64,000 nt of DNA from Protofrankia sp963555925. GTDB lineage: Bacteria; Actinomycetota; Actinomycetes; Frankiales; Frankiaceae. The position numbers were made by a program, and so were the translations under genes. Positions 45,976-54,907 of the stretch are shown here, one piece after another (within the stretch, counting starts at the first letter, position 1; each line of letters begins with the position of its first letter). The stretch covers positions 118,066 through 182,065 of the forward strand of contig CAUVXJ010000102.1 of assembly GCA_963555925.1 (NCBI GenBank), in the 5' to 3' direction. Under the pieces are notes generated by a model that saw nothing but the letters and a program-made list of their open reading frames with translations, did not search any database and was not told the DNA's origin.

Positions 45976-47768
45976 CGGTCCTGCCGTGTCAGCTTGGTGC
46001 GCACCGACCGGGGTGGGCACGCGAGGCCGACATCGTCGTGATCGGATCCGGGATCGCCGGGCTGACCACCGTCCTGCATGCCCGCGCGGCCGTACCCGGC
46101 GGTCGGGTACTGCTGGTCACCAAGGCACGCCTGGACGAGGGCTCGACCCGATGGGCGCAGGGTGGCATTGCCGCGGCACTCGCCCCGGAGGACTCTCCAG
46201 ATGATCATCTGACCGACACCCTCGTGGCCGGGGTCGGGCTGTGTGACGTCGATGCGGTCCGGATCCTGGTCACCGAGGGCCCGGCCCGGGTATGGGAACT
46301 CGCCGACCTCGGCGCCTCGTTCGACCGTGACGACTCCGCGGGCGGGTTCGCGTTGACCCGGGAAGGTGGGCACCTGCGCAACCGGGTCGTGCACGCCGGC
46401 GGGGATGCGACCGGCCTGGAGGTGGAGCGGGCCCTGATCGCCGCGCTACGGGCGGATCCGGGCGTCGAGGTGATCGAACACGCGCTCGTCCTCGACCTGC
46501 TGCTGGACGCGGACGGCAACGCCGCCGGGGTGACCTTGCACGTCCTCGGCGAGGGGACAGCGGACGGCGTGGGCGCGGTAACCGCCCGCGCAGTGGTCCT
46601 CGCGACCGGTGGGATGGGGCAGGTCTTCGCGTCGACCACGAACCCGCCGGTGTCGACGGGCGATGGCGTGGCGCTGGCCCTGCGCGCCGGAGCGATCGTC
46701 ACCGACCTGGAGTTCGTCCAGTTCCACCCGACCGCGCTGTGGCTGGCCGGACCCGGTGGCGATGCGGCTCCCGGTCACAGCGACCCCGTGTCCGGCCAGC
46801 AGCCGCTGGTCAGTGAGGCCATGCGCGGCGAGGGCGCCCGGCTGGTGGACGCCACCGGCGGCGCTGTCATGGCCGGCGTCCACCCGCTGGCGGATCTCGC
46901 CCCGCGCGATGTCGTAGCGAAGCAGATGTCACGTGTGATGGCCGCCCAGGGCGTCGACCACCTGTACCTGGATGCCCGTGGGCTGGGCCGGTCCACGCTG
47001 CTGCGCCGCTTTCCGACGATCACCGCGCGCTGTCGGGCCGCCGGAGTGGACCCGGTCAGTACGCCGATCCCGGTCGCCCCGGCGGCGCACTACGCCAGCG
47101 GTGGTGTCCGGACGGACAGCTGGGGCCGCACCAGCGTCCCCGGTCTCTACGCCTGCGGTGAGGTCGCGTGCACAGGCGTGCACGGCGCCAACCGGTTGGC
47201 GTCCAACAGTCTGCTGGAAGGGCTGGTCTTCGCCGCCAGGATCGCCACCGACCTCGCCCGTGGGCTGCCGACCCCCGCGCGGCCCGCGGACCCGGTGGTG
47301 GGACGTGGCTCGGCCGGGCTCACCGACCCCGTGGCCCGCGCGGACCTGGCCCGGGCGATGGCCGACGGCGCGGGGGTGCTGCGCAGCGCGGAGAGCCTGC
47401 GGACCACCGCCAGGACGCTCGCCGCCCTCGGGGAATCGCGGCGGGCCGGCGGGGGCACGGTCACAGCCGGGCCGGATGCGTGGGAGATGACCAACCTGCG
47501 GACGGTCGCCACCGCGCTGGTCGCCGCCGCGGCGCTGCGTCAGGAGACCCGGGGCGCTCACTGGCGAGAGGATTTTCCCAGCGCCGACGATATGGCGTGG
47601 CGTGGTCACGTCCTCACCCGACTGGACGCGGAAGGCGGCTTGTCAGTGACCTACGAGGCGGCGAACGCTTCACGTGACGTGGACGCGCCGGATAGTTCGA
47701 CTGCATCGCGCAGCGCAGGCGCGGGTGCCGGCAGCGGCGCTGCCGGGCGTGCCTCGGACGCGGCCTGA
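45972..47768 (+). CDS. nadB: L-aspartate oxidase
   Basis: A 598-residue flavoprotein oxidising aspartate to iminoaspartate, the first step of NAD synthesis. The FAD dinucleotide motif is IVVIGSGIAGLTTVLHA (about residues 21-37). DEGSTRWAQGGIAAAL, FVQFHPTALW, SEAMRGEGARLVD and the substrate-loop region YACGEVACTGVHGANRLASNS are all present. The C-terminal helical domain is followed by an alanine/glycine/serine tail. GTG start overlapping panD (GTGA) and stop overlapping nadC (TGATG). No nadA is seen in the window. Confidence 0.96.
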   Translation: MTVLPCQLGAHRPGWAREADIVVIGSGIAGLTTVLHARAAVPGGRVLLVTKARLDEGSTRWAQGGIAAALAPEDSPDDHLTDTLVAGVGLCDVDAVRILVTEGPARVWELADLGASFDRDDSAGGFALTREGGHLRNRVVHAGGDATGLEVERALIAALRADPGVEVIEHALVLDLLLDADGNAAGVTLHVLGEGTADGVGAVTARAVVLATGGMGQVFASTTNPPVSTGDGVALALRAGAIVTDLEFVQFHPTALWLAGPGGDAAPGHSDPVSGQQPLVSEAMRGEGARLVDATGGAVMAGVHPLADLAPRDVVAKQMSRVMAAQGVDHLYLDARGLGRSTLLRRFPTITARCRAAGVDPVSTPIPVAPAAHYASGGVRTDSWGRTSVPGLYACGEVACTGVHGANRLASNSLLEGLVFAARIATDLARGLPTPARPADPVVGRGSAGLTDPVARADLARAMADGAGVLRSAESLRTTARTLAALGESRRAGGGTVTAGPDAWEMTNLRTVATALVAAAALRQETRGAHWREDFPSADDMAWRGHVLTRLDAEGGLSVTYEAANASRDVDAPDSSTASRSAGAGAGSGAAGRASDAA

Positions 47769-48829
47769 TGCCCGTGTCGGCTGCGATCCGCGACGCGCTG
47801 GTATCCGCCGGACTCGATCCAGGTATGATCATCGAAATCGTGCGCCGGGCCGTCTGTGAGGATCTTGCCGACGGCCCGGCGGGAGCGGTGGACGCGACCT
47901 CGGTCGCAACCGTGGCGCCCGACCTCCAGGGCCGGGCCGCGATCGTCTCGCGGGCGCACGGGGTGGTCGCCGGTCTGCCGGTAGCGGCGGCGGCGTTCGA
48001 GATCGTGCTGACCGAACAGTACGGGTCACGGGATGACGTGGCCGGTATCAAGCCGGCACCGCGGTCGGTATCCGAACGCGCCGGCGGCCTGAAGATCACG
48101 ATCAGCGTTTCGGATGGCGATCGGGTGAGCCCGGGCGACGCCGTCCTGACCGTTGCCGGCCCGGTGCGCGCTCTGCTCACCGCGGAACGCACCGCGCTGA
48201 ATCTGCTGTGTCACCTGTCCGGGGTTGCCACCGCGACCCGCCGGTGGGTGGACGCGGTCGAGGGTACCGGCGCAGCGATCCGCGACACCCGCAAGACCCT
48301 GCCGGGGCTGCGTGCCCTGGAGAAGTACGCGGTACGTTGCGGCGGCGGGGTCAACCACCGTATGTCGCTGGCAGACGCCGCGCTGGTGAAGGACAATCAT
48401 GTGATCGCCGCGGGCGGGGTGGTGGCGGCGTTCACCGCGGTGCGCACACGTTTCCCCGGTTTGACGGTCGAGGTGGAATGCGACACGCAGGCCCAGGTGG
48501 CCGAGGCCGTGGCGGCCGGCGCGGACCTGATCCTGTGCGACAACATGAGCCCCGACGAACTGCGCGAATCGGTCACCCTCGCCCGCCCGGCCGGGGTGAG
48601 GGTCGAAGCCAGCGGGGGCCTGACGCTGCAGGTCGCGCGCGTGGTCGCCGAAACCGGCGTCGACTTCCTGGCGGTGGGTGCGCTGACCCATTCCGCACCC
48701 GCGCTGGATCTCGGTCTGGATCTGAGTCTGGATCTCGTTCTGGATCTCGTTCTAGATCAAGGTTTGGATCAAGGTTTGGATCAAGGTTTGGATCAGCATC
48801 TCCAACCGAATCAGGATCGTGATCTCTGA
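47768..48829 (+). CDS. nadC: Nicotinate-nucleotide pyrophosphorylase (carboxylating) with a repeat tail
   Basis: A 353-residue quinolinate phosphoribosyltransferase giving nicotinate mononucleotide. Motifs are LLCHLSGVATATRRWVDA, IRDTRKTLPGLRALEKYAV (about residues 172-190), GGGVNHRMSLADAALVKDNH and VEVECDTQAQVAEAV, ending in the barrel segment VDFLAVGALTHSAPALDLG. Normal proteins stop near that point. Here eight 12-bp tandem units add a 32-residue (L-D-x-x)8 tail, then ten more residues. The ATG overlaps the nadB stop and the stop overlaps the coaX ATG, so translation is probably coupled. Confidence 0.96.
   Translation: MPVSAAIRDALVSAGLDPGMIIEIVRRAVCEDLADGPAGAVDATSVATVAPDLQGRAAIVSRAHGVVAGLPVAAAAFEIVLTEQYGSRDDVAGIKPAPRSVSERAGGLKITISVSDGDRVSPGDAVLTVAGPVRALLTAERTALNLLCHLSGVATATRRWVDAVEGTGAAIRDTRKTLPGLRALEKYAVRCGGGVNHRMSLADAALVKDNHVIAAGGVVAAFTAVRTRFPGLTVEVECDTQAQVAEAVAAGADLILCDNMSPDELRESVTLARPAGVRVEASGGLTLQVARVVAETGVDFLAVGALTHSAPALDLGLDLSLDLVLDLVLDQGLDQGLDQGLDQHLQPNQDRDL
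48704..48799 (+). repeat. Eight 12-bp in-frame tandem units in nadC
   Basis: Units CTGGATCTCGGT, CTGGATCTGAGT, CTGGATCTCGTT (x2), CTAGATCAAGGT, TTGGATCAAGGT (x2) and TTGGATCAGCAT each encode Leu-Asp plus two residues. Two sub-families (L-D-L-x and L-D-Q-G) show stepwise expansion. Confidence 0.97.
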
Positions 48830-49581
48830 TGCTGCTCGCGGTCGACGTCGGTAACACCAACACCGTCCTGGGAGTCTTCGACAACGACGATCTCATCGAT
48901 TCCTGGCGGATACGCACCGACCCGAACGCCACCGCCGACGAACTGTCGTTGCTGTTCCGTGGCCTGCTCCGCGGCTACGACGTCGACGGAATATCGGTCT
49001 GCTCCACGGTGCCGGCGGCACTGCGCGAGATCCGCCGCATGCTGGTGCGAACGTTCGGCGGGATACCGGCGGTCGTGGTGGAGCCGGGCACCCGCACCGG
49101 GGTGCCGATCCTCATCGACAATCCCAAGGAAGCCGGCGCCGACCGCATCATGAACACCCTCGCAGCCCACCACCTGTACGGGGGGCCGGCGATCGTCGTC
49201 GACTTCGGGACGTCGACGAATCTGGACGTCGTCTCCAGCCGGGGTGAGTTCCTCGGTGGCGCACTCGCTCCCGGCATCGAGATCGCCCTTGACGCGCTCG
49301 CGTCCCGGGCCGCACAGCTGCGGAAAGTCGAACTCATACCGCCACGGTCGGTAATCGGGAAAAGCACGGTAGAGGCACTGCAGTCAGGGATGATCTACGG
49401 TGTGGTCGGCCAGGTCGACGGCCTGGTACGCCGTATCGCCGAGGAGCTGGACACCGAACCCGTGGTCATCGCCACCGGGGGGCTTGCATCCCTCATCATC
49501 GCCGAAAGCGAGACGCTGGCGCACCACGAACCGCATCTCACCCTCATCGGCCTGCGGCTGGTCTTCACCAAGAACACGTAA
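48829..49581 (+). CDS. coaX: Type III pantothenate kinase
   Basis: A 250-residue ASKHA-fold kinase that phosphorylates pantothenate, the first step of CoA synthesis. The phosphate loop LLAVDVGNTNTVLGVFD (residues 2-18) is intact, with GADRIMNTLAA, VVDFGTSTNLDVVS (metal and phosphate-binding) and FLGGALAPGIEIALDALASR following. The ATG overlaps the nadC stop. It is the last gene of the panC-panD-nadB-nadC-coaX set, so pantothenate synthesis and its phosphorylation are in one transcript. Confidence 0.96.
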   Translation: MLLAVDVGNTNTVLGVFDNDDLIDSWRIRTDPNATADELSLLFRGLLRGYDVDGISVCSTVPAALREIRRMLVRTFGGIPAVVVEPGTRTGVPILIDNPKEAGADRIMNTLAAHHLYGGPAIVVDFGTSTNLDVVSSRGEFLGGALAPGIEIALDALASRAAQLRKVELIPPRSVIGKSTVEALQSGMIYGVVGQVDGLVRRIAEELDTEPVVIATGGLASLIIAESETLAHHEPHLTLIGLRLVFTKNT

Positions 49582-49652
49582 ACAAGGTTTTCGACCCCCA
49601 GGTCAGGACCGCGACACGCCCCCTGACGCAACAGGAGACAAGAACAGCTAGA

Positions 49653-49889
49653 TCAGAAGCGCATTTCGCCGTTCTCGACACCGTCCACGAACGCGGCCCA
49701 CTCGACGCGGGAGAACGACAGCACGGGCCCGTCCGGGTTCTTCGAGCCGCGGACGACAACCCCGCCGTCGTGCGCGGCGGCCTCGACGCACATGCCCCCG
49801 GCGCCGTTGGAGAAGGACGATGTCGACCAGGTGACGCTCTCGGGATCGAAGCCGTCGAGGTTGGGCTTGTGGGTGCGATCCTTGGACAT
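49653..49889 (-). CDS. DUF397 protein
   Basis: A 78-residue small protein with the DUF397 pattern: W-S-T-S-S-F-S-N-G-A-G-G-M-C-V-E-A (about residues 21-37), VVVRGSKNPDGPVLSF and a final W-A-A-F-V-D-G-V. ATG 49889 has AAAGGA upstream. DUF397 genes occur in many copies in filamentous actinobacteria, usually beside an XRE-family regulator; some act with the regulator in development and antibiotic control (for example BldB/AbaA-type pairs). Here the nearest XRE gene is on the other strand at 50555, beyond a broken acetyltransferase gene. Confidence 0.92.
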   Translation of the reverse strand: MSKDRTHKPNLDGFDPESVTWSTSSFSNGAGGMCVEAAAHDGGVVVRGSKNPDGPVLSFSRVEWAAFVDGVENGEMRF

Positions 49890-50094
49890 GGTTGATCCTT
49901 TCGGTGGTGGATGTTGGTGCACGAGCCGTCTGGGATTCACCTGGCGGGGTGGCGTCCATCCAGGCCGACGCGACCAGCCGGCGGACGTACGTCTTCGGCT
50001 CTGGCGGTGGTACCACGACATCCCCCGTTCCTGTTCTGCCTGCGTGGCCGACCGGTTATCGTGCCGACACGAGGACGACACAACGTGCGGGTGG

Positions 50095-50160
50095 GGTAAC
50101 AGCAGGCCGTAACAGGCGGCTACGTCGGTAGCCGGTTACGGGTAACCGGCGGTTGTTACC
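50095..50160. promoter_or_regulatory. Nested dyads, possible operator
   Basis: A perfect CCGGTTAC-GG-GTAACCGG dyad (50132-50149) lies inside a wider inverted pair, GGTAACA (50095-50101) and TGTTACC (50154-50160). GTAAC-type half sites recur in the stretch. This suits a dimeric DNA-binding protein and lies upstream of both the DUF397 gene and the acetyltransferase remnant. Confidence 0.5.
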
Positions 50161-50171
50161 CCCCGCCATAC

Positions 50172-50462
50172 ATGACGGGGAGCGGCGATGGGCGACGGCG
50201 GAACAGCACGCGAGCTGGCCGTCGGTTCGCGATGCTGTCCGGGCACTACGTCGAGGAAGCCGGGCGAGCCTCGCTTCGGTTCGCCTTCGACCGGCTGGCC
50301 GTCGACCAGGTTGTCTCCGTCATCGATCGCGACAACGCCATGTCGATCCGGGTAGCCGAGAAGATCGGCGAGACCTACCAGCGCACCGAGTACCTGCACG
50401 ATAAAGATCAAGATGTGTATACCATCAGCCGGTCCGCGTGGGAGATGCGTACCGGCAGCTGA
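50172..50462 (+). pseudogene. C-terminal fragment of a GNAT acetyltransferase
   Basis: From about residue 24 the frame matches the end of RimJ-like GNAT enzymes: E-E-A-G-R-A-S-L-R-F-A-F-D-R-L, then VVSVIDRDNAMSIRVAEKIG and RTEYLHDKDQDVYTISRSAWE. The N-terminal two-thirds, including the acetyl-CoA loop, are absent, and nothing similar lies upstream. The remaining frame starts in unrelated sequence, so this is a remnant rather than a working enzyme. Confidence 0.75.
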
Positions 50463-50554
50463 CCTCCTATGACCGGGAGCGTGGGCCGGCTGCGCGCAGC
50501 CCTGCCGCCCAGTGCCACAGCCAGTTCGGCCTGCCGAGCTGGAAGGGAGCGCGT

Positions 50555-51325
50555 ATGCCAAGACGTCGGGGTGGGCCGGTCTCGCCGTTGCGGCGGGTCA
50601 GGGCTGCGCTCAATCTCACGCAGGAAGCGGTTGTCGCCGCGTTGGACGTGGCATCCCCGTCGGGGTCCTCTGGCGTGACGGCGAGCATGCTCAGCGGTTG
50701 GGAGCTTGGTAAGCATGTGACGAGCCTGCGTTACCGGAAGCTTCTGTGTGATTTCTACAGAGAGCCCCCGGAGGTTCTGTTCGCGCAGCAGGATGAGATG
50801 CTCGTTGTCGCGGCCGGCGAGGTGATTCTCCTGGCGGGTTACCGTGATCTGCAGGCTGCGATGCTGGAGGTTGTGCAGGGCGCGGAGAATGTGCTGTTGG
50901 TGACCGGTTCGCGGTCACGTGACGGTGACTATCTGGCCGCTATTGAATCTGTTTTGATCGCGCGCCCGGGACTGGCACATTATCGAGTTCTGTTCGGCCC
51001 GCCGCACCGCGATGTCCTCAAGGATCATTTGCTGCGGCTGCTGACGATGCGAGATCCGAACGATCGGACAGGCGGCTACAAGACTTTGCATATTGCCGTG
51101 GTTGAAGATCAGATGGTGAATCCGGAAAGATTTTTATGCGTGTCGGAGAAGGCGGCGGTCGTACCGATTCCGTCACTGACGTCGGCTGAGGCGTTCGATT
51201 CCGGGGTGGTCCTGGGGGCGGCGGCGGCAGCACGGCTGATCGACCACGGGCGACAGTGCTACGCCGCGGGGCGCAGGGTCGAGACGCCGGGCGAGGTCGA
51301 GGCGCTGAGGGTCCTACGGTCGTAA
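50555..51325 (+). CDS. XRE-family regulator with a C-terminal sensor-like domain
   Basis: A 256-residue protein. Residues of about 10-75 form a helix-turn-helix domain (VRAALNLTQEAVVAALDVAS, then S-M-L-S-G-W-E-L-G-K). Residues of about 100-240 form an alpha/beta domain with VVQGAENVLLVTGSRSRDGD, YRVLFGPPHRDVL and HIAVVEDQMVNPERFL, resembling the phospholipase D-like domain fused to some XRE and TrmB regulators but without an H-K-D motif. The ATG has GGAAGGGAG upstream. The M20-like gene begins 16 bases after its stop, so the two form an operon; the regulator may sense a product handled by that enzyme. Confidence 0.8.
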   Translation: MPRRRGGPVSPLRRVRAALNLTQEAVVAALDVASPSGSSGVTASMLSGWELGKHVTSLRYRKLLCDFYREPPEVLFAQQDEMLVVAAGEVILLAGYRDLQAAMLEVVQGAENVLLVTGSRSRDGDYLAAIESVLIARPGLAHYRVLFGPPHRDVLKDHLLRLLTMRDPNDRTGGYKTLHIAVVEDQMVNPERFLCVSEKAAVVPIPSLTSAEAFDSGVVLGAAAAARLIDHGRQCYAAGRRVETPGEVEALRVLRS

Positions 51326-51341
51326 CGGTGAGGAGGTGCGT

Positions 51342-52532
51342 GTGGAGGAGGTACCCGGTCTGCTAGCGGCAGCGCGGGCCGACCAGGCGTCGGTGACTGC
51401 GCTGACCGCCGAGCTCGTCCAGATACCGAGCCGAGGTGGGATCGACCCGTACAAGCCGGTGCTCGAGCATCTGAGCGGGTGGATGGTCGGGCGCGGTCTG
51501 GGGATCCGTCAGCTGTTCGATCCGGGGAAGGCTGCTGTCGGGCTGGTCTGCGAACTTCCGGGAGGAACGGAGGGGCCGTGGCTGGTGCTGGACGCCTGTG
51601 TCGATACTGCTCCGTTCGGTGACGAACAGGCGTGGACGTATCCGCCGACCGGCGCCGTGATCAAGGATGGCTGGCTGTGGGGGCGGGGGGCGGCGGATTC
51701 CAAGGCGGGTGTGGCTATCTTCTGCCACCTGCTGGCACGCCTGGCTCCTGGGATGCATGCGCGTCGGGGTGGAGTGGCCCTGCTCCTCGACGCTGACGAG
51801 CACACCGGCGCCTTTGGTGGTGCCCGCGCCTACTTCGCGGGATCCGACGCCCGGCCATGCGTCGCCGGTGTCATGATCGGCTATCCGGGTATGGACCATC
51901 TGGTCGTCGGTGGGCGTGGTGTGCTGCGGGTACGGATCCAGGTCCATGGGGTCGCGAGTCACTCCGGGGGTTCCCGGTCGACGCCGAACGCGGTGGTCAA
52001 GGCCGCCGACCTTGTTCGTGGCTTGGCCGAGGCACGTCTCCCACCGGGAGGGGGACAGTTCCCCGCCGGTGGCAAGGTGACGGTCACCGAGATCGCCGGT
52101 GGACAGGGCTGGTCAGTGACACCCGATCTGTGCGCGATCTGCGTAGACGTGCGCGTGACGCCGTCTTTCGACGCGACGGCGGCGCTCGAGCTGTTGACGG
52201 CCATCGCCGCAGACACCGATGCACGCTGGCCGCGGACCCGTCCCTCGCAGATGCAGGTCGAGATGGACTGGCCGCCGTATGCGTTGGCGGCTGACGACCC
52301 GCTGCGCGTGGTGCTGCTGGAGGCGGCGCGCGAGGTCGGGTTGGTGACCGAGGCGAAGGTCGCGGGACCGTCCAACATCGGTAACTACCTGGCGGGTCTG
52401 GGTATCCCGGCAACCGCCGGCTTCGGGGTGGCCTACGAGGGGATGCATGCCGCCGACGAACGTATCCGTCTCGACAGCATTCCGGCGGTGCAGGCCGCCT
52501 ACCACGCTGCAGTTCTCGCGCTGCTGCGCTGA
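51342..52532 (+). CDS. M20-family peptidase/deacylase-like protein with altered metal ligands
   Basis: A 396-residue protein with the ArgE/DapE/CPG2 fold: a catalytic domain interrupted by a dimerisation domain (about residues 190-300, GVLRVRIQVHGVASHSGGSR). The bridging aspartate lies in GRGAADSKAG, the catalytic glutamate in DADEHTG, and the final histidine in YEGMHAADERI. The first ligand, normally the histidine of G-H-x-D, is cysteine here (A-C-V-D-T), and the residue after the catalytic glutamate is histidine rather than glutamate. It may bind metal differently or have lost activity. GTG 51342 with GAGGAGGT upstream is preferred over GTG 51336. It is co-transcribed with the XRE gene. Confidence 0.85.
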   Translation: MEEVPGLLAAARADQASVTALTAELVQIPSRGGIDPYKPVLEHLSGWMVGRGLGIRQLFDPGKAAVGLVCELPGGTEGPWLVLDACVDTAPFGDEQAWTYPPTGAVIKDGWLWGRGAADSKAGVAIFCHLLARLAPGMHARRGGVALLLDADEHTGAFGGARAYFAGSDARPCVAGVMIGYPGMDHLVVGGRGVLRVRIQVHGVASHSGGSRSTPNAVVKAADLVRGLAEARLPPGGGQFPAGGKVTVTEIAGGQGWSVTPDLCAICVDVRVTPSFDATAALELLTAIAADTDARWPRTRPSQMQVEMDWPPYALAADDPLRVVLLEAAREVGLVTEAKVAGPSNIGNYLAGLGIPATAGFGVAYEGMHAADERIRLDSIPAVQAAYHAAVLALLR

Positions 52533-53082
52533 GCGCCGGGCTTTGTCACCGACTGTGTGGCGACGCAGCCACCCCAACCTCACTGCTTGATCCGCATTCC
52601 CTTCGGTACGACGAGTGGAAGGAAAACGTCAGAAGGCGCCGGTTTTTGGGCGGAAAATGTATGTCAACCATCCACTCGTGCCGGGCCGGCCACCCACCAA
52701 GGCATTGCTGCCACCGCGGCTACCCATCCGCACGGCCACCCACCTGCCCACCGGCACCCCCGAAGAGACCCTCGACTGCGCCTGCGAGCTGTACCTGTCG
52801 GCCCCCGACATCTGACCCGCCCCAGCCTGCCCAGGTGCCAACCCCCGAAGGACTTACCAGCGAGACCACTTAGCAGGACTGCCAGTATAGATCACGAGTC
52901 CAGGTGATCAGTTGCGAGGCAGACACAGACGCCGTGCCCGCGGTCGGTACGTCCGGTGCGGTGGCGCTCCGGTTCGGCCGGGGCGATCGACTGGGGTTAG
53001 GATTGCTGCATTACGCTGGGGGATGTATGAGTGAGTTTGTGATGGTGGCTGGTGGACGCCGACACATGACGACTGTCGCGTC
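52533..53082. other. Intergenic region before the Ser/Thr kinase
   Basis: No gene is well supported in these 550 bases. A 66-codon frame (52615-52815, +) has no good ribosome site and no recognised family. The region is not repeat-rich. Confidence 0.4.
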
Positions 53083-54213
53083 GTGATCATCGATGAGGCG
53101 CAGGTAGCCGCGCTGCTCCCCGGCTACGACCTGGGCACCAAACTGGGTGCGGGCGCGTTCGGGCTGGTGTTGTCGGGCCGGCACCGCGACCTGAACCGTG
53201 ATGTCGCGATCAAGATACTGTCCCCGGCGCAGGAGAACGCGCCAGGTGGTTTCAAGGCCGAGGCGCGGATCCTCGCTGCCATGGATCATCCGCATGTGGT
53301 GCGGGTCTATGACTATGTCGAGGCCGACGACCTGCATCTGATCGTCATGGAGTTACTGGGCGGGGGGACGCTGAGCCGTCGACGCACGGGGATCTCCCCG
53401 GAGGGTGCCTGCGCGGTCGGTCTGGCGGCGGCCGCAGCGCTGACCTGCGCGCATAACCAGGGAGTACTGCACCGCGACATCAAGCCCGACAACATCATGT
53501 TTGACGCCGGCGACTTACTCAAGGTCACCGACTTCGGGATCGCGAAGATTTTCGACGGGTCCGCGGCCACCGCGAGCATGCTCATCGGGACCCCGAAGTA
53601 CATGGCGCCGGAACAGCTTGTCGGGGGCCGGTTGGGGCCGCCGACCGATCTCTATGCCCTGGGTGTGCTTCTCTACGAGTTGCTCGTCGGGGCGCCGCTG
53701 TTCGATCCGGGGCTGCCCTCGCATGCCCTGGGCTACCAGCACCTCTACGCGCCGCCGCCGCCGCTGGTGGGTGTGCCCGCGCCGGTGGCTGAGGTGGTTC
53801 TGCGGACTCTGGCCAAGGATCCGGCCGTCCGCCAGCCCTCCGCTCACGCCTTCGCTCTCGATCTTGCCCATGCGGCCGGCAGCGTCTACGGCCCTCGGTG
53901 GACCGCCCGCGCCGGGATCGGAGTGCGCCTCGACGACGACGTCCGCGAGGCCGCCGACCGCTCACCTCAGTTCAATCGCCAGCCGCCGGCTCCCGCCCCC
54001 CGCCCACCGGCGCCGCCGACCGCGATCAAACCATCGTCACCGTGGACGGTCTCGCCCCCCTCATCGTCGCCGGCCGGATCCACACCGCGCCCACCGAACC
54101 CCGGCTACCAGAACGCACCCGGCTATCCGCCGAACCCCGGGCAACAACCGAACCCCGGGTATCGGGGCACTGAATCCTCGAACCCCGGCTACCAGAACGC
54201 TCCGGTCTATCCA
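53083..54213 (+). CDS. Serine/threonine protein kinase (PknB-like), truncated by an assembly gap
   Basis: A Hanks-type kinase domain fills residues of about 10-270: glycine loop KLGAGAFGLVLSG, catalytic lysine in DVAIKIL, HRDIKPDNIMF (catalytic loop), VTDFGIAK and GTPKYMAPEQ. A proline-rich tail follows with repeats of N-P-G-Y-Q-N-A-P and P-N-P-G-x-x-P before the run of Ns. The repeats are the likely cause of the gap. No membrane helix is visible before the gap. After it the sequence encodes a TM2 domain, but in another frame if the gap length is taken literally, so whether this is one protein or two is open. GTG start without a clear ribosome site. Confidence 0.88.
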
Positions 54214-54609
54214 NNNNNNNNNNNNNNNNNNNNNNNNNNNNNNNNNNNNNNNNNNNNNNNNNNNNNNNNNNNNNNNNNNNNNNNNNNNNNNNNNNNNNNN
54301 NNNNNNNNNNNNNNNNNNNNNNNNNNNNNNNNNNNNNNNNNNNNNNNNNNNNNNNNNNNNNNNNNNNNNNNNNNNNNNNNNNNNNNNNNNNNNNNNNNNN
54401 NNNNNNNNNNNNNNNNNNNNNNNNNNNNNNNNNNNNNNNNNNNNNNNNNNNNNNNNNNNNNNNNNNNNNNNNNNNNNNNNNNNNNNNNNNNNNNNNNNNN
54501 NNNNNNNNNNNNNNNNNNNNNNNNNNNNNNNNNNNNNNNNNNNNNNNNNNNNNNNNNNNNNNNNNNNNNNNNNNNNNNNNNNNNNNNNNNNNNNNNNNNN
54601 NNNNNNNNN
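54214..54609. other. Assembly gap (396 Ns)
   Basis: A run of undetermined bases inside a region coding for Pro/Gly/Tyr-rich repeats. The true length is unknown, so reading frames cannot be carried across it. Confidence 0.99.
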
Positions 54610-54907
54610 GGTCCCCAGGCAGCCCGTCCCGCCGAATTACGGGCCCGGATCATACGACCCGTCGGCTCCGTTCGGACGCAATCCGGCGACCGGGGAGCCA
54701 TACTCGGACAAGCAGAAGCTTGTTGCCGGGCTGCTTCAGATTTTTCTGGGTGGCTTCGGGGCAGGGCGATGGTATCTGGGCGACACCAGCACCGCGCTCG
54801 CCCAGTTGTTTACCTGTGGCGGCCTCGGGATCTGGGCGCTGATTGACGGGATTCAGATCCTGACCGGCGAGGTTCGTGACATGCAGGGCCGGCCACTTCG
54901 TGACTGA
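54610..54907 (+). CDS. TM2-domain membrane protein (5' end in the gap)
   Basis: The last 98 codons before TGA at 54905-54907 encode a proline/tyrosine-rich lead (PNYGPGSYDPSAPFGRNPAT) and then a TM2 domain: SDKQKLVAGLLQIFLGGFGA, RWYLGDTSTALAQL and GIWALIDGIQILTG, two membrane helices with the conserved aspartate. In actinobacteria such proteins are usually separate 100-150-residue genes with a P/G/Y-rich N-terminus, but a fusion to the kinase tail is possible. It overlaps the next gene by 8 bases. Confidence 0.85.

Noticed and set aside
52615..52815. 66-codon frame before the kinase
   Set aside because: No ribosome site, no recognisable family and ordinary composition; insufficient to call a gene.
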